A stretch of DNA of 64,000 nt from Nautilus pompilius. Taxonomy: Eukaryota; Mollusca; Cephalopoda; Nautilida; Nautilidae. The notes beneath the pieces are model-generated. The model was given only the letters and a program-made list of their open reading frames with translations, searched no databases and was not told where the DNA came from. A program made the translations under genes and the position numbers. Below are positions 1-9,345 of this stretch, piece after piece. Position 1 is the stretch's first letter. Each line of letters opens with the position of its first letter. The stretch covers positions 2,682,501 through 2,746,500 of the forward strand of contig JACATO010002451.1 of NCBI GenBank assembly GCA_018389105.1. Reading direction: 5' to 3'.

Positions 1-384
1 AGGTTTAGGTTCAGGAGTGGATTAATTTGCTGTCGTGTGATTGTTACCTGGCTCTTAGAAACACGATCCCTCAACACGGCAGATGATCACATAAATATGT
101 GACCAGAGCGGTATTTAAATTTTGCTACTGTAATTACGCTTCGACAGTGGGTTATCTTTTAAGTTCCATCTAATTCTATTGTATCGGTTATTTTGTGGTA
201 CGGCCTCTCTGTCACATGTTCTCGTGGAGGTAATCCCAGACAGTACTGAGGATGGCGAAGTCTGTCTTCACGATGTAAATCCTTATATTCTGACTTAGAA
301 TTATCGCTTTTGATGCAAATAGAATTGTAAAATTGTGTAATTCTTTATCACAAACATTTACTGCATATAAGGAAGTTTACTTAA
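1..384. other. AT-rich non-coding DNA, nothing recognised
   Basis: I see no coding similarity, repeat unit or RNA signature here. Because the EF-hand gene on the minus strand runs towards this end, a downstream exon could lie here. I looked for an acceptor followed by an EF-hand loop in the right phase and found none. Confidence 0.5.
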
Positions 385-1150
385 TACACTGCCGCTCAAA
401 GGTTTGGACAGAACAATTTTGGAAACTTATTTAATTCAAATGGTATTAATACGTGGATAAACAAACGACATGTATGAGCAATTACGGAAATAATATACAT
501 AATTTAAACTTAACACTTGGATTAATAAAAAAAAAAAGAAATGCTTGGCTTTTATAATCGCATTGCATTAATACATCAAATATCTGAGAAGAAAACCAAG
601 ATTTTGCAGTTAAGGCGTTGGGATGATCTTGAGTGGTCGAGGGGCCAGAGTTTGGTTGTATTTTTTACGGTACAGGGCCACCTTACTTTTCTAAATCCAG
701 CAGTTATGTATTCGTGAAAAAATTATGCTTTAGGGGCTGCGAGTAAAGCTAAAAATATCAGCCACACTGGACAAAGCTGCCTGCAGAATACAGCTAATAG
801 TAGAACAGATCGCTGCTTTCAAACGAATCAGAGTTCCATTTATTTGATTTAAAATATCGTTTGTCTGTTCGGCAGCAGATTTGGTAAAATAAGAAACGGT
901 TGGGTGCCGTCATCATACAGCCTCAGTAACATTTACGGAATTAAAGGTACCATGAAGAACAGTATTTTCTGAACACACTCTACATGCACCCTCTTGTATG
1001 CAACTTACCGATTCAGGCTTCATCCTCCAACAAGACAACGACCCTCGACGTTCTTATAATTTATGTGATAACTACATGAAGACCAAGGAATGGGAAATCA
1101 GAGCCGGTGACGCCATAGAAATGTGACTCAATGTGGCGGTAGTCGTACAG
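385..1150 (+). mobile_element. Tc1-like transposon remnant
   Basis: The left end begins at a TA followed by CACTGCCGCTCAAAGGTTTGG, which resembles the terminal inverted repeat of many Tc1 elements. Further in, around 1010-1090, the plus strand reads GFILQQDNDPRR, then LCDNYMK. This is the block around the second catalytic aspartate of Tc1 transposases (typically QQDNDPKHT, then a leucine- and cysteine-containing helix). The upstream part of the transposase is broken by stops and shifts, and the SPDLNPIE block that should follow is not recognisable. I could not find a matching right-hand inverted repeat, so the right border is approximate. This is an old, inactive copy. The motif is seen directly; the family assignment rests on known Tc1 motifs. 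Confidence 0.5.
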
Positions 1151-1251
1151 TTTAGAATGGTTTCACACCAAATTAATTACACTGGACAACAAAATGAAAC
1201 TTTTTGTCTGCCACCGAGCGAAATGTGGGTGATCTTAGCTAAATTTTGGAT

Positions 1252-2841
1252 GCTGATTTCAAATCTGAAGTCAGGTTTTTGAGACATTAGGAGGAATTTC
1301 ACCACTAACGCTATATTATGACTTATGTTATATGAACTGTATAAAGCTTTAACAACAATATTTGGTATTCAAATGTTTAATGTGAAACATTTGCCATGAT
1401 CAGACAACAGATGCATGAGAAAGACTGATAAAAGTAGTATGGAAGATATGGAACACATTTAATTAACATAGTAGGCACATTCCAAATGTTTCAGACACTT
1501 GTTCTTGCGCTTATGTGAGGAGGTATCAGTCTCCCTTTAGAGGAACCAACAGTAATCACCCATCATTTTGGGATTGAATTTGTCCTGATATCTACTTTCC
1601 ATCACCTTTATGTCTTGGTGGAACCTTTCACCATGCTCATCACTGAGAGCCCCTATATTGGTTATAAAAAAAAATCAAGATGCGAATGCAGTAAATACAT
1701 CTTTAGAGACATCCTGGCCCCAATTCGTTGATACGCCATTAGCATGTTTTCCACATACTCAGCATAGTTCTCAGCTCTATATTTGCCAAGAAAGTTCTGT
1801 AAAACTAAAATAAATGCTTCCCATGCTGCAGGCTTCAGTGGGTTCAGCTTATTTTTGAACCCGTCATCACGCATGAGTTCTCGAATTTCGGGCCCCACCA
1901 AACTTCTCTCTTAGGCACTTGAAGCCATAACCGTTTTTATCCAAGGCTTTGACAAAGTTTTTCATAAGACCGAGTTTGATATGAATTGGCGGAAGGTAGA
2001 CATTCTGAGGGTCTTCCAATGGCATATGTTGCACATTGTACCTGCCAACTATAGGTTCCCGTCGCATAGGCCAGTCTTTTCGAGTGTAATGGTTGGCATC
2101 ATCACGGCTGTTCCAAAGACACTATAAAATGTGTTTTGTGTACCCTAGCTGCAATCCGAGGAGGAGAGAAATAACTTTGGGATCACCACAAATTTTCCGT
2201 TCATGATCCGAATATCTCGTCACTTTCAAGAGGAGTTCCATCGACTCGTATGTTCTTTCAAGCCAACTGCATGAGCTATGGAAACTGAAGGGTTTTGGTT
2301 ACCATGATGTAACAGCACAGCTTTAAGGCTTAGTTTGCTACAGTCTATGAATAACCTCCATCCATCAGTCACATGTTTATATCCCAGTTCACTCATGTTC
2401 CATTAACATCAAGACAGAAACAAACACCATTTTCTATTCGAAAAAAGCAGCCAAGTTTGTGTGACGATCACGGAAATGGGAAATGTTCATACCTTTTTGT
2501 AAAAGATTCCATTCCTTCAGTCTAGAGCCTAACACTTCAGCCTTATCCTTTGACAGTGATAAATCTCTCACAAAACCATCGAGCTCTTCATGATTTAGCA
2601 AGTGCGGCCTTTCTTCATCCAATGCAGATTCATATGGCTAATCCATAGCAGTATCATCGCACTCGACATCTGAACTTTCATCACTTTCTAGGGCAGGAGC
2701 TGCTGGAGGAAGCGGAACAAGGTTTCCCATGTCACGGGGGACCGGTTTCAAGGCAAAAGGACAATCGGGATATACAATTTTCGCCATAACTAAAGAACGT
2801 GACAGTCCCAGAGCAAAAGGAGTTTCAGATTTGAAATCAGC
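1252..2841. repeat. 18-bp perfect inverted repeat bracketing a repetitive gene family copy
   Basis: GCTGATTTCAAATCTGAA occurs on the plus strand at 1252-1269 and, as its exact reverse complement, at 2824-2841. The two arms flank almost all of the decayed coding copy at 1459-2870. The match does not extend beyond 18 bases on either side. Such a match over 1.6 kb is unlikely by chance. It may be a terminal or subterminal repeat of the mobile unit that carries the gene, although the right arm lies inside the apparent N-terminal coding region. Confidence 0.6.
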
Positions 2842-2870
2842 GTGCGAAATACTACAAAGTGAGCGTGACA
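1459..2870 (-). pseudogene. Decayed copy of a high-copy uncharacterised invertebrate protein family (KLGLMKNFVKAL family)
   Basis: Read on the minus strand, this block follows a protein family that occurs in very many copies in invertebrate genomes and is usually left uncharacterised. In order I see: an acidic N-terminal part (KIVYPDCPFALKPVP, then LESDESSDVECDD); a helical block (LNHEELDGFVRDLSLSKDKA); GWRLFIDCSKLSLKAVLLHHGNQ; an altered CxxC-like stretch (CLWNSRDDANHY); LPPIHIKLGLMKNFVKALD; FLGKYRAENYAEYVENML; MYLLHSHLD; SDEHGERFHQDIKVME; and MMGDYCWFL, ending at a TAA at 1459-1461. The family's function is unknown to me. High copy number and the inverted repeat at its borders suggest a mobile origin. 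The copy is dead: in-frame stops lie at 2638-2640 and 1537-1539, and frames shift near 2.1-2.4 kb, 1.89 kb and 1.65-1.68 kb, the last beside a run of A. The residue order is seen directly; family membership is recognised from memory. Confidence 0.8.
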
Positions 2871-3279
2871 GTGTTCCGGTGGCAGAATCATCGTTTCCAG
2901 TGTTACCAGGATGCCACAAATATAGAAAGCGGTGACAAAAGAAGGTTATTTTGACAAATTCTTGATTTAATTTAAAATGTTTGTTGTTTTGTCTTAATAG
3001 TTTATGGATGTAATTTGTTTTTTCAGTTATAATAAGTTCAGTATTTGGTAAAAGTTTGATAGCAGCGCTGTCAGAATGGTTACTGGTAGCTCCAATACGT
3101 ACAGAGACGTCGCAGAATAGTGAAAATATAGGAAAGGAAATGGATGCACTGCCAGAGAAGAGAAATTGGTACACAACGCAGTGATGTTGCGCCAAGTCTT
3201 TAAACAAAATTAGAAAATGCAAGACTAGGAAGAAATTCAACGGAAACACAGGATTTCCGTGGCAAAAACGATAACTCAC

Positions 3280-3423
3280 CATTGATGTCCAGTTCATTCC
3301 TTGCTTCTTCCAGGTCTGTTTCTGACGGGTTCCAACCGATGCATCGTAATAACTCTCCGACATCTTTGATGGACATTTTTCCTTTGCCCCCCTTTTCAAA
3401 CAGTTTAAAAGCTTCGTACAACT
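3280..3423 (-). CDS. Calmodulin-like EF-hand protein, internal coding exon
   Basis: This 144-nt minus-strand exon has an acceptor TTTTCAG and a donor G|GTGAGTTA. It supplies the last two bases of one codon, 47 codons and the first base of another. The product reads LYEAFKLFEKGGKGKMSIKD, then VGELLRCIGWNPSETDLEEA and a stretch ending ELDING. This is the layout of an N-terminal EF-hand of calmodulin, troponin C or a light-chain relative: E helix (EAFKLF), a loop, then the helix matching calmodulin's ELGTVMRSLGQNPTEAEL. The loop EKGGKGKMSIKD has lost the usual acidic residues at positions 1, 3, 5 and 12, so calcium binding by this hand is doubtful. That is common in light-chain-like members. The exon joins the one at 6764-6808 in exact phase (G + AG gives E). 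Later EF-hands are not found in the window. The subfamily is uncertain. Confidence 0.85.
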
Positions 3424-5985
3424 CTGAAAAGAATTAAAATCTACGCTGTACAGATAATTCTAACTATTGTGAACCAGAAACATCACGTAGTTTCTACCAA
3501 CTGAGGAACTTTGCTAACAGGATCTATTCCCTTATAACGACCGTTTGCAGATAATTTTTTAAATATAAATATTAAATGTCACATCTCACGGAATGTCAAA
3601 CTTCCTTTAATGGAAACCATCTGAAAACACGGCACTGTCTGACTTCCGCCACGTGAAAGGTATCCTGAAACCAAAAACTAAACCGGGGTATGTGTATAAA
3701 AACCCTAATTAATATCAAAACTAAATAAAAGGGAGAACGCGACAAGTATCTATTTAATCTTCAAACACTGTGTAACGCGTTCTTATATGAAAGAAACCAT
3801 AAAAATCACCATCGTCATTTACACGGGATCTTTACGTGACTGATAGTTAAATATTTAAAGATGAATTTAGATTGCACACTAATAATTCCTAACAAAATGC
3901 AAAATTGTTCTTATTATTTAAATCTTTTTCGTTCTTTAAAAAAACACCAAAATAACAAACAATGCTATTTTTAAAACTAAATCAACATACTACAGCAAAA
4001 ACTTTAAAATATACAATTTAAAATCACTTACACAAAAATATATAGTTTTCCATTTTTTACTTGTTAACTGTGGGCATTTGTTATTTTTAATGGCTCCCAG
4101 CCAGCGATACATAAAAGCTTTCAAAAACGACTACGTCTTACTTCAAGCATAAGAGATTTTAAAACTATAAATAGTAACGTTCTCTCCCATATCCTTCACG
4201 CTACTTACGTCATTTATGTGCGCGATTCTTTTGTTAAACATTTTATTTGGTCTCCTTACTAAAATCAGTAATTGAATAAGGGCTGTCTCATAAATTATCA
4301 CATGCTGGTTATGGCAGGAAGTTCTTTCTAAAGGTTCTCTCTCTCTCTCTCTTTTCCCCAGATCTACTAATATAGAAATAAAAGCCAGCATTTGAAAATT
4401 GATTTGTGATGTCAGTGAGATGCGAAATATTTCCTTTTAGATTTTTCTATACGAAACTTTTTTCTCGTTTCATTCTAAATGCAAAAAAAAAAAAATTATT
4501 AGCGAAAGTGCTTTCAGTTTGATTACTACACGCTAAGATTAAATGTCATCTGCAAATATAGCTTTTTTATTAATTGAAATATTTCTCAATTTAGATTTGT
4601 TTTATTTCTGCTACAATCGCTTTAAGTAACTTTCCGTCGGCAGATTATTAACCACCGCGACTAGAAATCCACTTTAATGACAGGTATATCGTAGAAACAG
4701 CTCTAAACTCTGATCCACCGCCATTACTGCCATAAGCGATTTCATTTTCAGGCAAATGCAAATGGCAGTTCAATTACATCAAGATGATGCTCGGTATTAT
4801 CCTGTTTAATTGGGTTGGATTCTTGTTTTTTTTTTTTTCTTTTTTCAAAAGCAGTCAGTTTTTAAAGACATCAGGACGGCGAGAAAATATAATAATATTT
4901 GGTCAGTTTTAGAGCACTTGCATAAGGTATTGGAAAATAAGACCAATGTTCCGCTTTCTTCCTAACGTGTTCTTTAAGATTTCTTCTTTCTCGTGATGCA
5001 CGACAGTTTCTTTAGTAAATACGTTTTTTCGGCGTTAATAATTAATGTTTCCCAGGGCAAAGTTAATATTAATCAGGTTGTTGTTGCGTAATTCAACAAA
5101 TTAGAAATTTAGAAAAATTCAAAGATTGAGGAATTATCAGATGTAAAAAGAAAATTCTGCAGGACAACTAAAGCTGCCCTCCTATTCGCTGCCCTTTTCC
5201 AGGTTTGACTACAAACAATTGCTCGTTTGTTTCAGGGATGCTTTTCAAAGTAACGGTTTGTAAAGAACCTGGTATTCAAACCTTCGCTCTTGTTGCTCTT
5301 TCTCCTTAGTTTCGTTAATCTGTTTCTCCATAAACCAACAGACAGTTTCTATTCTTCCATGCGCAGGCAAAACAACCGGGATAAGTTCTTATTGCGGCAC
5401 CACGGATCCCTAATTCAACATAAGGATGAGCTATAATCGGTGTAAGATGGGGAAGACACTCGGATAGAGGTATTGTTAAAAGAGTAAGCTGTCACGGCAT
5501 CAGAAACAATTAGCTGAGCGCACAGATGGAGGCTACGATCGGGTTGAGTTCGTGAGGGTGAAAAAAGCTGTGACGTCATAACTAGATAAGCTGTATCATT
5601 CTTACACATCTATTTTATCCACACTAAAGTCACGTGTCGGCCTCCTTTTTGATAAGAGAGTGACGATATCCATCATAGTTTTGTTCGGCCGGGTTTTGTA
5701 GTCCAGTGGCATTGGAATTTTTTCACCGTTTTCTTTTCAAATAGCCGGGGTTCCGCACGAATTTTTACTGAATATTTCTGGTTTATTCCACTAACCAAAT
5801 GGAGTTTAGGCCGTTTCTGCCGCATAGTTCAATGGAAGACTCCAGATATTACGATCCTCGTCTTTATAGAATAGATGGATTATCAGTTTTGGTGACCAAG
5901 CTAGTTATCCGCGTACATTTGGGAGCCTCTGAGCGGCACCTCTCACGTTGCACCTAGAAACTCCTTAGTAGAACTTTTAATTAAT
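3424..5985. other. Intron of the EF-hand gene, AT-rich
   Basis: This is the left part of the intron between the two EF-hand exons. It holds a short CT run at about 4338-4352 and poly-T/poly-A stretches. I see no transposase, reverse transcriptase or RNA gene in it. Confidence 0.6.
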
Positions 5986-6112
5986 CAGCGCGGGCGGCTG
6001 CGAAAGAAGGGCGAGAGGAAACCATGTCAAAGAGGCACACCAAAACCGGGATTCGAACCCAAGCCCTCAAGCCCCTGGACCACCGTTCCAGAGTTCTCTT
6101 ACCGATGTAATC
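5985..6112 (-). repeat. tRNA-derived SINE, copy 1
   Basis: On the minus strand the segment reads GGGCTTGGGTTCGAATCCCG, which contains a B-box of an RNA polymerase III promoter (GGTTCGAATCC), preceded by a tRNA-like stretch. After the B-box comes a body (ATGGTTTCCTCTCGC, then CCGCCCGCGCTG) that recurs in altered form at 25235-25372. Two copies sharing head and body indicate a dispersed SINE rather than a tRNA gene. Borders are approximate. Confidence 0.55.
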
Positions 6113-6200
6113 CTTAGCCTCAGTTCTTGGTCTTTGGAGACCCGTCACGATAAACTGATGAGAGTCACGGCTTCCTTGTTTCGGTGGTGGAAGCGACGCC

Positions 6201-6410
6201 AGCCGGTGTCAAACTGCTAAGAGGCCGCTTATGGCGAGGGGCAACCGGTGTCAAACTGCTAAGAGGCCGCTTATGGCGAGGGACAACCGGTGTCAAACTG
6301 CTAAGAGGCCGCTTATGGCGGGGGGCAACCGGTGTCAAACTGCTAAGAGGCCGCTTATGGCGAGGGACAACCGGTGTCAAACTGCTAAGAGGCCGCTTAT
6401 GGCGAGGGAC
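6201..6410. repeat. Minisatellite, five 42-bp units
   Basis: Five near-identical 42-bp units run back to back at 6201, 6243, 6285, 6327 and 6369, each starting ARCCGGTGTCAAACTGCTAA and ending GGCGRGGRRC. Differences are only a few transitions per unit. Because 42 is a multiple of three and the unit lacks stops in several frames, the array is open on both strands (for example the 14-residue repeat GVKLLRGRLWRGTT). I do not take this as evidence of coding. It lies in the EF-hand gene intron, between the SINE and exon 6764-6808. Confidence 0.95.
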
Positions 6411-6763
6411 AACCGAAGAAGAGAAAGAGATACGAAGCGGAAAGAAAAAAAGAAACTGTTTAATAGATTTGTCATTCGGGTTTCCCGCGTCGTGCTTGGA
6501 TGTAACATCGAGAAGCAGACTCGTCCTCGCCTGCACGAGGAAACATCGTCAGCCTGGCGCTGGCGGTCCGTCGCGCCCGACTGAGGCTGCGTGAAAGGGA
6601 AGAAGAGGTTAGAAAAGCAGAGCGATGATGCCCCTGAAAGTTGATCTGCCCTGTCTGAAGAGAAGAGACTTATCGGCGTGCCCTTGTTGATAGATGTACT
6701 GTAGCGTAATCGTGCGGTGTTTTCAAATATCTGATCTAAATAATTTTAAAATAATTCCCTTAC

Positions 6764-6808
6764 CTTCTCTTTGATCTTCGTTTAGGACGATATCTTCGTG
6801 GTGCATTC
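6764..6808 (-). CDS. Calmodulin-like EF-hand protein, first coding exon (candidate)
   Basis: This 45-nt minus-strand exon is bounded by an acceptor GATATTTCAG and a donor AAG|GTAAGG. After two bases it holds ATG at 6806-6804 and reads MHHEDIVLNEDQRE plus one base, which completes a glutamate with the exon at 3280-3423. The join gives DQREELYEAFKLFEKGG. This parallels the N-terminus of calmodulin, where a short leader with an EEQ motif runs into EFKEAF. The ATG is therefore a reasonable initiator, with the 5' UTR in an upstream exon. If the block at 62353-62410 is spliced directly to it, the reading frame carries an in-frame TGA ten codons before this ATG, which fits a leader exon. The 3.3-kb intron between the two exons holds the minisatellite and SINE. 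It could instead be an internal exon of a longer protein. Confidence 0.75.
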
Positions 6809-7506
6809 CTGAAATATCAATAATATATTTCTGATAAATAATATCCGCAGGTAATGTGTCAGGAAAAAAACTTTTCTACGGCCGGTAATTGTTCTTTCCA
6901 CCTGAGTTTACCTGTCGCGGACACTTATACAAGAGTGAAGCCTGATTGTCGATATCGTCACTCGGTTTGGAGATCAGCGACGGTTTTGCTTTTTAACAGA
7001 ATATTGGTTTGTGCCCACAAATTTTCAAATCGTCAGCTGAAACCAGCCTGTGAGCGTAGATGTCGACCTGCTGTATATCCAGGTTATCGTTTAATATTAT
7101 CGATTGTCCTCGTCTAATGACGGATGTCATTAGCAGTGTGAAGGAGGAGGTGTCGATAATTCATGAGCACCCAGGAGGGGAGATGGCGTAAGCCGACATT
7201 TACTGTAACCGCCTCTTGCGATCGCCTAGGCGCAGCATAATAACAGAATCGTCCCTCGCTGAAAGTTTCAGCGCAAAAACAAATTAGCCGCGTTTTCGTG
7301 CTTTTCCCAAGAGCCTGGATCATCAGAATTGCCTCTTGATTCCATCCTTGTCTATGTGTGAAAACTCACTTCTGCAATTTAACCAGATCGCTTCGTTTCC
7401 ACTCCTTGTCGATTACCCATCGTTGTGTCATCTCTCCTTCGACGGAGGCACTAGATGGGAGTTATGTTTTCTATATTTAAAAATGAAATATAATATGACA
7501 CGATCT

Positions 7507-7510
<4 letters not shown>

Positions 7511-7544
<34 letters not shown>

Positions 7545-7574
7545 GGAGAAGAGAGAGAGAGAGGAGCTGGGATT
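7511..7574. repeat. (AG)n microsatellite
   Basis: AG dinucleotides run almost without a break from about 7511 to 7541. After a short ATGAGGAGA interruption they continue to about 7574. Confidence 0.95.
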
Positions 7575-8769
7575 AATGAAAGTACATGACTAAACCTAAA
7601 GTTCATCGCCTCCAATACTTTTCGATTTGGTGAAATGAAGCCAGGATATCACATGTACGTTTGAAAAATAAAATCGACATATTTAAATTATAATTGAAAT
7701 ATTTAAAATTACAGATTTTGAAAGAAAAAAAGACAATATATAAAATTCTTAAACTCTGGTATTAAAAGTACGCAGATCTTACGGGACTGAGTTCGTGCAG
7801 AGACTGAACATGTATACAAAGAAGCAGGATGCTACCATGCTTTATCCATGGCCATCAGAGCTACAGAAATTATTGAACAGTATGGTTTTTAAACAAATCT
7901 ATGATACCATAGCAGGTTAGATATTACTGGACTTGAGAGTGGCTTACGTTAAGTATATTAGCAAGACAGTTCAGCCTTACACTGTTTAAATATTATACAA
8001 CTAGTTTCAGAACTGAAATCATTCAAAAGTTTTAAAAGTACCAGCGTTCTTCTTCAGATATAAACGTGCCGTGGATAACGCAATCACTGAACGTAAGCGA
8101 TTGTTTTGTTTTTGATACATTATTCATGTATTTAATTTAATAATATTCTCCAGTCCTCGCTTTAATTCTGCGAGTTGTCTCTTCACGAGGAATTACGACA
8201 GTGGTTAGCAAAGATCAGCAAAGCAGCGCTTGGTTTTAGTATGTTGGAAATTCTCTTCACGTTGCACACAGACGCACGAAGATTGCTCAATATTTGGCCT
8301 AAAAATATGAAATTGTGCATTAATTTTGTCCATAACGGTACAGTGGCAGCCATAATTGTGGACGCAGCAATGAAATATATACGAATACATTTTGATATTT
8401 TTTAAGCCAAGTTTAGCCTTGACTCGTTCCTCCCATCACTTTTTTTCTCTTAATCTGGGATGAAGCCCCGAGCTTTTTCATCAAATTAACACAATTAGCA
8501 AATGATGAATTTTTTTTTAATTAATGCGACAAAGGTAATTTTCCCGAGGGAAAAAAGGGGGGGGGTTTAACGGGTATGCGAAAAATGTCAATTAATAGAG
8601 AATTTTGAAGAATTCGTCCGACTCTGCTCGTGCGCGGCGCAGGGATGTGGCGACGGACGTTGGAGTGAACCCCTTTCCTGCCTGTTGTCCAAGCCGTTTG
8701 GCGTAGAATAGCTCAGTAAAAGCGATGCCAAAAATCCGTGATTAACCTAAAAAGTTCGAAGTGACTTTT
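7575..8769. other. Non-coding stretch, no identifiable element
   Basis: AT-rich DNA with short poly-T and poly-G runs (for example near 8560). No protein similarity, inverted repeat or RNA gene was recognised. Confidence 0.5.
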
Positions 8770-8945
8770 GAAATAGTATTTCTCCGGCCGCCCTCTTCTC
8801 ATGAGCTCCAGTGGTGGGTGTCGGTGAAATGCCAAACCTCCCTAAGAAAAGGTCGGAACCTGTCCGGACCGGTACTCGAACACCGGCCTTCACGACAGCG
8901 AACCATTCTCTACGGCCCCGAACGGTAAAGGTTAAGGGAACACTT
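8770..8945 (-). repeat. tRNA-derived SINE of a second type
   Basis: On the minus strand a tRNA-like head reads GGCCGTAGAGAATGG, then TTCGCTGTCGTGAA, then GGCCGGTGTTCGAGTACCGG. These match a D-arm/A-box, an anticodon arm resembling that of tRNA-Asp (loop containing GTC) and a T-arm/B-box. The T stem pairs (CCGGT with ACCGG). It continues into a non-tRNA body containing TTAGGGAGG and TTCACCGACACCCACCACTGG. The body argues for a SINE rather than a functional tRNA gene. The acceptor stem is not convincing. Confidence 0.5.
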
Positions 8946-9149
8946 CTTTTACAAAATGCGCACGTTCCAGACACGAGTGATTTTAAGTGCTCGTGTCAGT
9001 AAGGACTAAAACCTCTTGTAGTCTCTGGCTAATATTTTCAAGAATCACGCAAATAAGAACAAATGACGGTTGCTTTACAGTCTGACTGTTTTCCTAAAGT
9101 ATCGCATGGAATTCAATCAATACTGAGGCCACGTGACTATCACTCAGAA

Positions 9150-9345
9150 ACCAAAGAGGGCACCGTAACAGAAGTAATTAAGATAAAGCTGAAATCACCT
9201 AAATCTAATAAAGCTGCAGTTCCCGATAAGATTTTTCCAAGAATTACACTTGATTCATCATTACACACAAAGATTTTCTTCCATGCAAAAGTGACAAAAG
9301 GCATCCTGCCGATTATGAGAAGGTTAGTCCAATTTCTATAGTATG
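9150..9345 (+). pseudogene. LINE reverse-transcriptase fragment
   Basis: The plus strand reads VTEVIKIKLKSPKSNKAAVP, then DKIFPRI and a hydrophobic stretch ending PIMRRLVQFL. The block LKSPKSNKAAVPDKI corresponds to the IKSLKNGKAAGPDGI motif at the start of non-LTR reverse transcriptase domains, followed by the usual helix before the DW(K) segment. Only this scrap remains. Upstream sequence shows no endonuclease, and stops follow directly. I cannot name the clade. Confidence 0.45.

Noticed and set aside
2871-3399. Upstream half of a 253-codon minus-strand open frame spanning the EF-hand exon
   Set aside because: It runs in a different frame from the EF-hand exon. Only its C-terminal part (below about 2870) belongs to the repetitive gene family; the rest is a chance opening.
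5985-6112. Functional tRNA gene
   Set aside because: A T-arm-like B-box is present, but there is no credible acceptor stem or anticodon arm. A similar copy with the same non-tRNA body occurs at 25.3 kb, so it is a SINE.
6165-6594. Open frames of 117-136 codons on both strands across the minisatellite
   Set aside because: They exist because the 42-bp unit is a multiple of three and lacks stops. All directions are equally open, so there is no sign of coding.
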